Origin: Aphrocallistes beatrix
Lineage: Eukaryota; Porifera; Hexactinellida; Sceptrulophora; Aphrocallistidae
NCBI GenBank assembly: GCA_963281255.1
Contig: OY725496.1
Location: 310,001-374,000, forward strand
Direction of reading: 5' to 3'
Length of the DNA stretch: 64,000 nucleotides
Under the pieces are notes generated by a model. The model was not told where the DNA came from and ran no database searches. It was given only the letters and a program-made list of their open reading frames with translations. Made by a program: the position numbers and the translations under genes. Of this stretch, positions 11,409 through 20,700 are shown in pieces. The first letter of the stretch is position 1. Each line of letters begins with the position of its first letter.

Positions 11409-11723
11409 ATGGTTCGCATTCTGCAATTCGATTGGCAAGAAGAATACAATTTCTGCAGAAAGAATGTCCGATTTGCAAAAGGAAGATTCGACGAGTTAGG
11501 CATACCAACTCTTATAAATCCAGCCTCACTTATTATATGTATACCCAATCTACCTGAATGGATAGTGAAGAAATATTTCATAGCTTGTCACGCAGATGCT
11601 CATCTCGGGGAAATGTGTCATATAATCTTATGTCCACATGTGACCGAAGATATTTTGGAGCTATTTTTTTCGGATGTTAAGTCATCTATTGATACTATCC
11701 CTAAGGAGTTCATGCCAATCTGA
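11409..11723 (+). pseudogene. C-terminal fragment of a group II PLP decarboxylase
   Basis: The open frame of 104 residues resembles the last ~95 residues of histidine/serine-type group II PLP-dependent decarboxylases. It has a region like NVRFAKGRFDELGIPTLIN, followed after a few residues by a hydrophobic strand, then VKKYFIACHADAH, then a CPHVTEDILELFF segment and a natural stop. The PLP-lysine domain and the rest of the enzyme are absent, so it cannot be active. It lies inside the foldback element and so looks like a captured 3' exon. The assignment rests on family pattern recall, not on a search. Confidence 0.5.
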
Positions 11724-11867
11724 CAATATTTATCTACAAAGTAATCCTGTACTGCCAAATTTATGAGTATGGCTACCATCCTATCAGAAATATTGATTTA
11801 TGTTTAGATTATTGTTTACAAATAACTCATTTATTAAATACTGTAGAACTCAGTTAGTACATACTCG

Positions 11868-12375
11868 GGGATATATATTATACAAGCGCGCTTCGCTTGC
11901 TTGCGCTGTGCGGCAGGCAGACACTTCGTGTCCGCCGGAGGCTCCCTTCGGTCGCCTGGAGGTGACATTGGTTAATTATAAGGGAGATATCATCTCTAAA
12001 TATGTCCATCTTAGTTTTAAAATCGATATCACTCGAAAAAACACCAAATTTGTCAATTTTAAATTTTTGATGCGTAATGATGACGTCATAACAAAGTGAT
12101 GAGTCATCATTTTTTGATGAAAGTTGCATCATATGTGAGGTATGTTAGTATACAGATTCTATTAAAATATCAGCCTTCTATCTCCTATAATGGCTGAGTT
12201 ATGCCCGAATAACTGTGTTGCTTAACTTTTAAAAGGTGACAATGACGTCATAATTCCATGATGAGTCGACATTTTGCTCTGAACTCAGAATTTACTGGAG
12301 CCATAGCCAAAAGACTCCAACATGCCAAAAATCAGCCTTCTGCGCCCAGCAGTTTCTTCAATCAATTCGTTACAG
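11868..12375 (+). repeat. GC-hairpin repeat unit, copy 1
   Basis: Unit of about 500 bp. It starts with CAAGCGCGCTTCGCTTGC and a hairpin around ACACTTCGTGT, then a body containing ATGACGTCATAA sites, and ends TTCAATCAATTCGTTACAG plus (TA)n. Related copies are at 12376, 28018(-), 30252(-), 51683, 52169 and 60776(-). Confidence 0.65.
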
Positions 12376-12931
12376 CTATATATATACAAGCGCGCTTCGC
12401 TTGCTTGCGCTGTGCGGCTGGCGGACACTTCGTGTCCGCCAGAGGCTCCCTTCGGTCGCCTGAGGTCACATTGGTTAATTATAAGGGAGATAGCATCTAT
12501 AAATATGTCCATCTTAGTTTTAAAATCGATATCACTCGAAAAAACACCAAATTTGTCAATTTTTAAAATTTTGATGAGTAATGATGAGGTCATAGCAAAG
12601 TGATGAGTCATCATTTTTTGATGATAGTTGCATCATATGTGAGACGTGTTAGGATACAGATTCTATTAAAATTTCAGCCTTCTATCTCCTATAATGGCTG
12701 AGTTATGCCCGAATAACTGTGTTGCTTAACTTTTAAAAATGTGACAATGACGTCATAATTCCATGATGAGTCGACATTTTCGTCTGAGCTCAGAACTTAC
12801 TGGAGCCATAGCCAAAAGACTCCCACATGCCAAAAATCAGCCTTCTGTGCCCGGCAGTTTCTTCAATCAATTCGTTACATATATATATATATATATATAT
12901 ACATACAATAATCGAGTTTTAATAGTAAGGA
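12376..12931 (+). repeat. GC-hairpin repeat unit, copy 2
   Basis: Tandem neighbour of the previous unit. The hairpin at 12418-12442 is perfect (11-bp arms CTGGCGGACAC / GTGTCCGCCAG, loop TTC). It ends in (TA)n and the terminal motif AATCGAGTTTTAATAGTAAG. Confidence 0.65.
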
Positions 12932-13233
12932 TTACTTCGGTAATGTAATCTGAGCCTACACTCTTGCAGAACCTTAGTGAGCTGAAAGCACTAAGGATGT
13001 CATCTCGTTTAAAGGTAAAGTAAGGTGCTATCTTTCTTGCCTACTGATAGCCGAGTTTTTCTCTGTAACACGCTATCATATGCACACAGACATGCCATCA
13101 TATGCATACATACACGCCACATGCACACATTCAACAACTATCAGTAGGTTTAGCACCTCACCCAGATTGTGAATCCCCTGAGAACATATTAGCATGGATT
13201 GGGGGGTACATAAATCTATAAACTTTACTTTAC

Positions 13234-13239
13234 TTTATT
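13234..13239 (-). terminator. Ku80 poly(A) signal
   Basis: AATAAA on the minus strand, about 60 bp downstream of the Ku80 stop codon. Confidence 0.55.
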
Positions 13240-13298
13240 AACCAAATTATAATGTAAGTAAACTTCGTGCAATTCTAAACAATTCCGAGAATACAAAA

Positions 13299-15488
13299 CT
13301 ACATATTTTCTAGTAGATCATCAACTTCATCGTCAACCAGTTCGAACGATGGTGTCCCACCAGCTACAGGTTCTAGCGTCGATAAAAACTGCTTCGCTTC
13401 TTCACCAGTCACATCACATTCACACTCTTCCTTGGAAATCAAGGTAATACCCTCCTTTACGATGAGAGTCAAAAATGCCTGATGTCTCTGTTCTTTGCTG
13501 GCATCGCCACTCCCAATTAACAGAACGCGTAGTGACTTAGCAAATTCATTGAATGTCTCAGGCTTTGCTAGACTTATGCACACCTCTCTTAACGATGTGA
13601 TGCAGGAAAGAGCTTTCGGGTAGTTTTGGTCGCCGAAACTCTCCCTTACAAGAGACACAATACGCTCCTGCATTTGTTTACTAGCGACAGGGAACAAATC
13701 TGTTTTCTTACACATTTCCTCAAAATCCTTCACAGGATTTATACTCCCTACATTAGACACATCGCTTGATAACACCTCAGATATGTCCATATCTTCCACC
13801 TGTTCTTCATTACCTTGTTTATCACCACCAATTTCCTTTTTGAAAATGTCAGATTTATCCGTCTTTTTAGACTCAATTTCAATTAAAGGACATAATCCTT
13901 GTATTAGTTTAATGCAAGCCTGGATATTTTCACGATTTGGCAAAGATGGGTTTAGATAGTCAGCAATGATCGGGTCTAATTTAGGCAATTCATTTCCTTT
14001 ATTCAAAGATCTATGCGAAGTGCATTGAAAAAGCCTGTGTATATGTGGATTGGGGCAAAATCGCGGTTGAAACGCCTCTGAACGATCGCCTTCCGAATCA
14101 ATATAAGCCTGACTTAAATCCATCGAAGATAAAAATTGATCCATTGATTCAATTTCTTCATGTGAGTGACCCGACTCATCTAAACTACCAAAAGTGAACT
14201 CACGAATATCCTCAGCAAATGGTAACTGAAAGAAAAGTAATTCCGTATAATCTGGACGTATATGAGGATAGAGACAACCCAATTTGGGACTGGCATTTTG
14301 CCGAAAACAGTACCGAACAATGGCCACACAATCCATCTCAAAGAGGGATTGTGCTAGAGCGGAGAATCCTTGTGAACATTCACTTGTTGGTGGGACAAAA
14401 GTCACCACACTATCACCTATAAAATGGTGACGCTTAATATGGCTACACTGACTAAATCCTATCACTTGTAAGCACTTATTATTGTTCCCCTTGGTTGAGA
14501 TGATATCATATTTTGAGAAGGGAATTAAGTCTTTCCCGAAACGAAAACCTTTCACCATCTGGTCCTTACTAATTTCGGTTTGTTCTTCGTCGCCTAGGTG
14601 ATAACTACGTGAGGTAGTTACTTCCATTGTACCTGGATTCGTCGAGGCTTGAGATATAGCAGAAAGTTTTTTCCATGAAGTCAACTTATTCTCTTTCACG
14701 CGTAAATAACCGTATGTTGGTATTCTGAAGTCAGGTCCGATTTCAATGTCACCACGAAAAACTGTCGTTTGTCTGAGTTGCGTCTTCTTTATATGCGTTA
14801 GAGCTTTCAAAGCTTCGGAAAAAGAGAAACTTGAAAAGTCTCCCTGCGAAACTATTCGCTTCAAAATGTCTTCACCAGCACGTTGTGCTTTAGTCTTAGA
14901 CACCATTTTATCGCGATTATTAACACCTGGAGGGATAGATGGCCCTGGTCCACCTTGGTCGGACCCGTTTGAATGAGGTTCAGGGGGTGAGGATAAATCT
15001 GGACCTACAATATTAAGATCTACATTATGCTTATGCAAGCCATTCAAAACTAAATTCAAATCTTCATCATCGAAAGTGCACCCAGCATCTGTGAACATGT
15101 AAATCTTTTTCGCATTGATTCGCCCGGAAACTTTCTGGAAAAGGTCTAAAGAGACGATCAATGCGTCTAGGAAATCTGAAGATACGTCCGAAGGCCGAAC
15201 TTTATCAGAAAGATACTGGAGGAGAGATAGATCGGGTTGAGAGAACTTCATGACAACTGAAATATTAGCATAACTCCCTTCATCATCTGCTAACTCGTTA
15301 GCTGTTTCCTTTGTTCCGAATAGGACGAGAGAGAACTCATCTTTAGAAGGATAGAACAGTTTCTGTTCTATCATCGTCGCAGCGATTCGTAGACTCAAAT
15401 CGAGCGGTGAATCATCATGGATGGATTTCACGCCCATGGAAGGACCAATGTCAATACAGAGTACAATTAGATCTTTGCCTGCCGCCAT
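13299..15488 (-). CDS. XRCC5: Ku80, DNA end-binding subunit (XRCC5 homologue)
   Basis: Partner of Ku70 in the ring that binds double-strand breaks and starts non-homologous end joining in the nucleus. About 729 residues, matching the family length. It has an N-terminal vWA-like domain opening KDLIVLCIDIGPSMGVK with TDAG further on, the Ku core/beta-barrel from about residue 230 (FRGDIEIGPDFRIPTYGYL, then GFRFGKDLIPFSKYD), and a helical C-terminal domain at about 580-690. The acidic end VDDEVDDLLENM corresponds to the EExxxDDL DNA-PKcs-binding motif of vertebrate Ku80. The ATG at 15488 is chosen because upstream codons do not match the family and a splice-acceptor-like TTATTCTTCCTCAG ends at about 15507, suggesting a 5' UTR intron. 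The coding region is a single exon, unlike the many-exon vertebrate gene. Confidence 0.92.
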   Translation of the reverse strand: MAAGKDLIVLCIDIGPSMGVKSIHDDSPLDLSLRIAATMIEQKLFYPSKDEFSLVLFGTKETANELADDEGSYANISVVMKFSQPDLSLLQYLSDKVRPSDVSSDFLDALIVSLDLFQKVSGRINAKKIYMFTDAGCTFDDEDLNLVLNGLHKHNVDLNIVGPDLSSPPEPHSNGSDQGGPGPSIPPGVNNRDKMVSKTKAQRAGEDILKRIVSQGDFSSFSFSEALKALTHIKKTQLRQTTVFRGDIEIGPDFRIPTYGYLRVKENKLTSWKKLSAISQASTNPGTMEVTTSRSYHLGDEEQTEISKDQMVKGFRFGKDLIPFSKYDIISTKGNNNKCLQVIGFSQCSHIKRHHFIGDSVVTFVPPTSECSQGFSALAQSLFEMDCVAIVRYCFRQNASPKLGCLYPHIRPDYTELLFFQLPFAEDIREFTFGSLDESGHSHEEIESMDQFLSSMDLSQAYIDSEGDRSEAFQPRFCPNPHIHRLFQCTSHRSLNKGNELPKLDPIIADYLNPSLPNRENIQACIKLIQGLCPLIEIESKKTDKSDIFKKEIGGDKQGNEEQVEDMDISEVLSSDVSNVGSINPVKDFEEMCKKTDLFPVASKQMQERIVSLVRESFGDQNYPKALSCITSLREVCISLAKPETFNEFAKSLRVLLIGSGDASKEQRHQAFLTLIVKEGITLISKEECECDVTGEEAKQFLSTLEPVAGGTPSFELVDDEVDDLLENM

Positions 15489-15589
15489 TAGGGATGCACT
15501 AATAAGCTGAGGAAGAATAACAAATCGAAAAGTAAGGTACAAAACTCTAGGATAATCTATTTAGTGTATCTAAGCCGGCCTCGAGTAAT

Positions 15590-16110
15590 CGCCCCCCCCG
15601 CCAAGGAGAATACCCAGGGCCGTAGTCACCGGTCCGGTTGGTCCGGTTTCAACCATAGGTGCCAAGTTTTGGAAAATAGAATAAAACCTGGCGGGGGGGC
15701 AAGAGCGAGCGACGGTAAGGGGGGTCTGGTGGGCTTGCCCCCCAGAAAACTTTTTAAATCTTAGATGCTCAAATATCGATATACAGCTATTGTTGTTACC
15801 TAGGGAAAATAAAATCTCGGACTATAGTGGAAGAAAAATGTAATTGGGATATATATTTAGACTCAATTAACATAATCTGGGGAGTCCTGCCATACCACAG
15901 TTTCCTCCACTGCTCCATTGCCCAGCACCACGGCCCCCCAGGTACCCACACGCCTATGGTTTCAATCTGACCACTTTTTAGTCTCAACCGGACCGCTTCA
16001 CACCTGGTGACTACGGTCTTGATACCGTGTTACCTCGAATAATAGTCGGGGTGATTATTAATTTAAAACCCCCACCTAAGAGGGCGATTTTTGAGGCGGC
16101 AGTATTCGAG
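15590..16110. repeat. Nested MITEs upstream of Ku80
   Basis: The outer element has inverted ends around CCGTAGTCACCGGTCCGG (about 15609) and its complement (about 16000). Inside is an element with ends ATAGGTGCCAAG and CATAGGCGTGTGGGTACC, seen also near 32390, 43190 and 62750. Fragments about a CTCGAGTAATCG / CCTCGAATAATAG motif flank it. Confidence 0.45.
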
Positions 16111-16119
16111 GAGGGCTTC

Positions 16120-16515
16120 CATACATGCCAACTAGAGCCATGATAAAAGCGGGATACGTCGAATTTCGCTGGACATACCTAATTTACAGAATGGAACGGA
16201 ACCATTCGGGAAATCTGAGTACCTCAATTTACGAAACTTGACGGAACCGTTCCGGAATTTTAAATGCCTATTTTACGGAATATTCCATCTCGGATATTAT
16301 AAATGCCTAATTTACGGAGTATTCCGTAAATTAGGTACGTATGTCCATTTAGAAAGACATGGCGGGACGCAATAGAAAAGTATTATACATAGAATAAAAA
16401 AAGCGGGACATTATTGGGGAAATTTCATGTAAAAGCGGGACACTGAAAATTAGCTCAGTAGAAGAGTGAAAAAGGCGGGACGTCCCACCAAAGATGGGAC
16501 AGTTGGCAGTATGGG
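16120..16515. mobile_element. GGGACA-family MITE with nested ACGGAA repeat
   Basis: The ends match CATGCCAACTAGAGCCATGAT and the complement of CATACTGCCAACTGTCCC. In the middle is an insertion rich in ACGGAATGGAACGGAACC (about 16180-16340). Confidence 0.5.
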
Positions 16516-16682
16516 CTACTCGTGTGGTACTATTCATTGAAATTTCTCTCATATCTGAAATATTATTTTTTCATGGTAAATGGGACTAACAATTAATAAT
16601 CATCCCAACTATAAATGGGACTCGCTCCAGCCTTTGCTCTAAATCTTATAAAGTGAGCGCGGTCCCGCTCCTCAAATAAAAG

Positions 16683-17245
16683 CATACTTGCCGACTGTCT
16701 CGTTTTGGGCGGGACGTCCCTTTTTCATTCTTTTATTTAGCTAATTTTCACGAGTGTCCTGCTTTTACATGAAATCTCCTCATTATGTCCCGCTTTTTGG
16801 ACACCTAATTCTAATTTACGGAATGGAACGGAACCATTCCGGGAAATCTGAGCACCTAATTTACGGAACTTGGGGGCATGCCTAATTTCCGGGACGGGAC
16901 GGGATCCCGTCCCGGAAATTAGATATCTTTACCCGTCCCGTCCCGGAAATTAGGCATGCCCCGGAACTTGACGGAACGGTTCTGGCATTTTAAATGCCTA
17001 TTTTATGGAACATTCCATTCCGGATATTATAAATGCCTAATTTAAGGAACACTCCGTAAATTAGGCATTTATTTAACATATCAAGTTCTGTAAATTAGGT
17101 GCTCAGATTTCCCGGAATGGTTTCGTTCCATTCAATTCCGTAAATTAAGTATGTCCCGCTTTTTTATTCTATGTATAATACTTTTTTATTGCGTCCCGCC
17201 ATGTCCCGCGAAATTCAACGCTGTGTTGCGCTTTTATCATGGCTC
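16683..17245. mobile_element. Three elements nested one inside another
   Basis: The GGGACA-family MITE (outer) is split by an ACGGAA-type repeat (about 16804-17150). That in turn is split by the GGGCATGCC element (16874-16964) between duplicated GGAACTTG sequences. The order of insertion can be read directly. Confidence 0.6.
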
Positions 17246-17759
17246 AAGTAGTAGCTATACTTTAATGATATCATAAATACTGTAAATTGACCAGATGGCC
17301 AATTTACAGTTTTTACGATATCATTAAAATATAGCTACTGTTATACACAGGTATAAAATAATGTAAAAAGAGGAAGGTAATCAAAGAAATTATTCAAAAA
17401 TATTTATACCCGCGAAATGTGAAATTTCTTATCTGAATTGCAAAGCACAGCATCTGAAGGCAAATATAATCCAGATTTGGTACTTTAACGTGAAATCATA
17501 TCTTAGTTCAGTTAACCTAGAAAGTAACAAAAATTTTTTTTTAGGAAAAAAACAGTATTAAATTAATCAACCACTACAAACTCATATACATTTTAAACCA
17601 AAAAGTACACCATTAAATCTATAATAATACAAATATTTTGAACAATCTATTGTGTCCAGGTGAAAGATATGTCAAAAGAAGTTGTTGAAGTTAGTTGTCT
17701 CAAATTCTAGTAGAGGTTGGAACTAAAGCTAAATTATGAACAAAACAGGGTACATGAGC
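17246..17759. other. Intergenic, no gene seen
   Basis: Contains a short inverted repeat (about 17260-17340: TATACTTTAATGATATCATAAATACTG and its near complement) and otherwise AT-rich sequence downstream of the B1 receptor. Confidence 0.4.
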
Positions 17760-17765
17760 TTTATT
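17760..17765 (-). terminator. B1 poly(A) signal
   Basis: AATAAA on the minus strand, 17 bases beyond the B1 stop codon. Confidence 0.5.
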
Positions 17766-17781
17766 TGAGCAGATGGATTGG

Positions 17782-20700
17782 TTATTTTTTATTCTTTTTA
17801 ACGGCACCAACATTACCATCAAATCTTACTTCAGACTTTGTTCTAGGAATGATTTTGGAATAATCATTCTCATTAAAACTAGTGTCATTTTCATAAATCT
17901 GTTCATTTCTTGTCGATACTAGATTATTAGATTTAACGTCACGAATAGTTTCATAAATTCTGAATTCAGCTTTTGATCCAGGAAAGGTTTTGGAACTATC
18001 ATCTTCTTGACTAAAACTAGTCTCATTTTCATAAATCGGTTCATTACCTGTCGATATCTTTACAGGACGTGGTAGTATTATTCGAGTTCTTTTCGGATCG
18101 TTCATTTGTTTTCTATACTTTATTATAAAGCAGACCAAGATAATGATAACAGATGTCTCGAGTATGGATATAGCGATAAAAAGTGTGGCAAGGATACCGA
18201 CAGAAGCAGCATAAGAACTCGATTGCGTTTGTCGCTCATTTATTTGAGAATTCAAATTTTCAATTGTACCGTTCGTACGTTCTGTAATGGCAAATGCTAT
18301 TTGTATGTTTTCTTCGTAATCCGCTTTTTCCTGTTCGAATTGTTTCCTAGCATTGTCGAGACTTAAGTTCATCTGTTTTAGGTGAATATTCAACACTTCT
18401 ATTTTTTCTCTGTATTCCACAATTTGTATCTTGAGTTCATTTTGGGAACTTTCAAAACTCGAGTTTTGTTCTATTGCTTGTGCTAACGAAGCTTCAAGTT
18501 GAATTTGACAATTGGAAATTCGTAGCTCATACTCTTTAGTTGATTTTATGTAACTAGAGTTACGTCTTTCGGCTTGGGCAATACAAGATTCCAGTTCACC
18601 TTGACAATTCGTTATTTGGCGCTCAAACATTTCTGTTGAATTTTCGAAGCTTGAATTTAGCTGTTTATTCTTTGCGATAGAAGCATCAAGTTGATTTTCA
18701 CAGCTCGTGATTTGTATTTCAAACATTTTTGTTGCATTATTCAAGCTGGAATTTAGGTTTTGGGCTCTGGAAAGTGAAGAAGCGAGTCTTTCTTTACAGT
18801 TCACAATTTGATCTTGCAACTCGTTAACAGCGATTTCAAAACTCGAGTTTTGTTTTTTCGTTTTTAAGTTTAAAATATTGATTTGCTCCTCCAAATCTTC
18901 AATTCTCATTTCAAATTCCTTTGTTGAATTCTCAAAACTTCGATTCAGTGAAGCTAATTTGACAATTGAAGTATCTAACTCGTTTTCACAGCTCTCGATT
19001 TGTCGCTCAAACTGCTCAGTTGAATTTTTGGCGCTTATTATTGAACGATTAAGTTTCTCTTCACAAATAGTAATTTCTTGTTCAAAGGTTTTGGTTGAAT
19101 TTTCAAAACTCGAGTTTAATTTTTCATTTATTGCAATTAAAATATCAATTCTCCCTTCATATATTCTGATACTTGATTCAAACATTTCTGTAGAATTCAT
19201 GAAACTTGAGTTTAGATTGTCAGCTCTTACAATTGAAGAATCGAGTTCAGTTTCACAACTCAAAATCCTGATTTCAAATGCTTCAATAGCATTTTCAAAA
19301 CTGGAATTTTGTTCCTTCGCTTTTGAGTTCAAAAACTTGACTTCCTGTTCTAGATTTTCAAGCATTGATTCAAAGGTTTTGGTTGAAATAATAAAACTTA
19401 AATTTTGTGCTGAAGCTGTGTCAATTGACTCATCCAATTTTCTTTGACAATTTTGAATTTGGGTTTCAAATTCAAATTTTGAATTTAAATAACTTGAATT
19501 CTGCTGGATAGCTTTTGAGACTGATTCATTTAGTCTGTCCATACAACTCACTATTTCAAGTTGGAAATTATCGCTAGCATTTGCAAAAATGGAGTTTAAA
19601 TTTTCTATTTGAGAGTTTGAATCGTTAAGTTGGGTTTCACAGATGCCAATTCGGTTTTCATATTCTGTTGTAGTGTTAAAGCAGGTAGAATTTTGGTGTA
19701 AAGCGCTTTTAATCGAAGAATCAAGTTGCATTTCGCAATTGCTTATCCTCGATTCTAGGAAATTCTTCGAAATATCAAAACTTGAGTTCTGTAGTTGAGC
19801 CATGAAAATTGACAAATTTAGTTTTTGGTCGCAACTACTAATTCTGAGTTCTAATTCCTTCTTGGAATGTTCGAAACTTAAATTTAGGTTACTGGCTTGT
19901 GAGATTGATGCATGAAGTTTTTCTTGACAGTTCAAAATTTGTTTTTCAAACTCTTCAGTAGAATTCCGAAAACTTGAGTTTCGTTCTTTTGCTTCTGAAT
20001 TTAATAGAATTATATTTTTTTCTAAACTTTCAATTTGGTTCTCGAAGATTTTGGTTGAATTTTCAAAACTTAAATTTTGCTCCTTAGCTTTTATTACTGC
20101 TGACTCAAATCTGTTCTCACAACTCGATATTTGAAAATTTAAATCCTGTATAGTATTTTCAAAGCTTGAATTTTGGTTCTTAAGTAGAGCAATTGTAGAA
20201 TTTAGTTCTCCTTCACAGCTCAAAATGGTTAGTTGAAATTCATTTGTAGAATTTTCGAGGCTATTTTGCTGTTCTGTTGCAATTGCAATTGAGGAATTTA
20301 GCTCGATTTGACAATGTGTCAACTGCGATTCAAATTGATTTTTAGAATTTTCAAAGCTTTCATTTTGTTCTTTAGCTTTTATAATTGATGAATTTACTCT
20401 TTCTTCACAATCCTTGATTTGCAGTTGATAGTCTCTCGTATCATTTTCAAAACTTGAATTCTGTATTTTTGCATTTCTAACCAACGAATCAAATTCGCTT
20501 TGACACCTAGCCATTTGTAGCTCAAATTCATTCCTCGAATGTTTTAGACTAGAATTTAGCTGTGTTACTTCTGTAATTAGTGTATAAATTCTTGCTTTAT
20601 TACTCTCTATCTCCTCTTCAAATTCTCTCCTAGCACTTTCAAAACTTGAATTCTGTTTCACTTCATTAGAGATTGAATCTTCGAGTTGGGCAATGCAGTT

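Larger units (their letters stand above)
11100..12931. mobile_element. Foldback element with long inverted arms and captured gene piece
   Basis: The outer ends are inverted copies of ATCCTTACTATTAAAACTCG followed by (TA)n tracts. The homologous arms extend about 290 bp (11100-11393 and about 12671-12931). The interior holds a PLP-decarboxylase C-terminal fragment (11409-11723) and two tandem hairpin repeats (11868-12375 and 12376 onward). Hairpins, microsatellite, tandem core units and gene capture together recall Helitron-related HINE elements, but I find no Helitron 3' CTRR end, so the class is open. Confidence 0.55.

Noticed and set aside
15489..15542. Eighteen extra N-terminal codons for Ku80
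   Set aside because: They do not resemble any Ku80 start and lie across a splice-acceptor-like sequence; the ATG at 15488 directly precedes the conserved vWA strand.
18878..19447. Plus-strand 189-codon frame inside B1
   Set aside because: Antisense of the 32-residue repeat, periodic like the sense strand.
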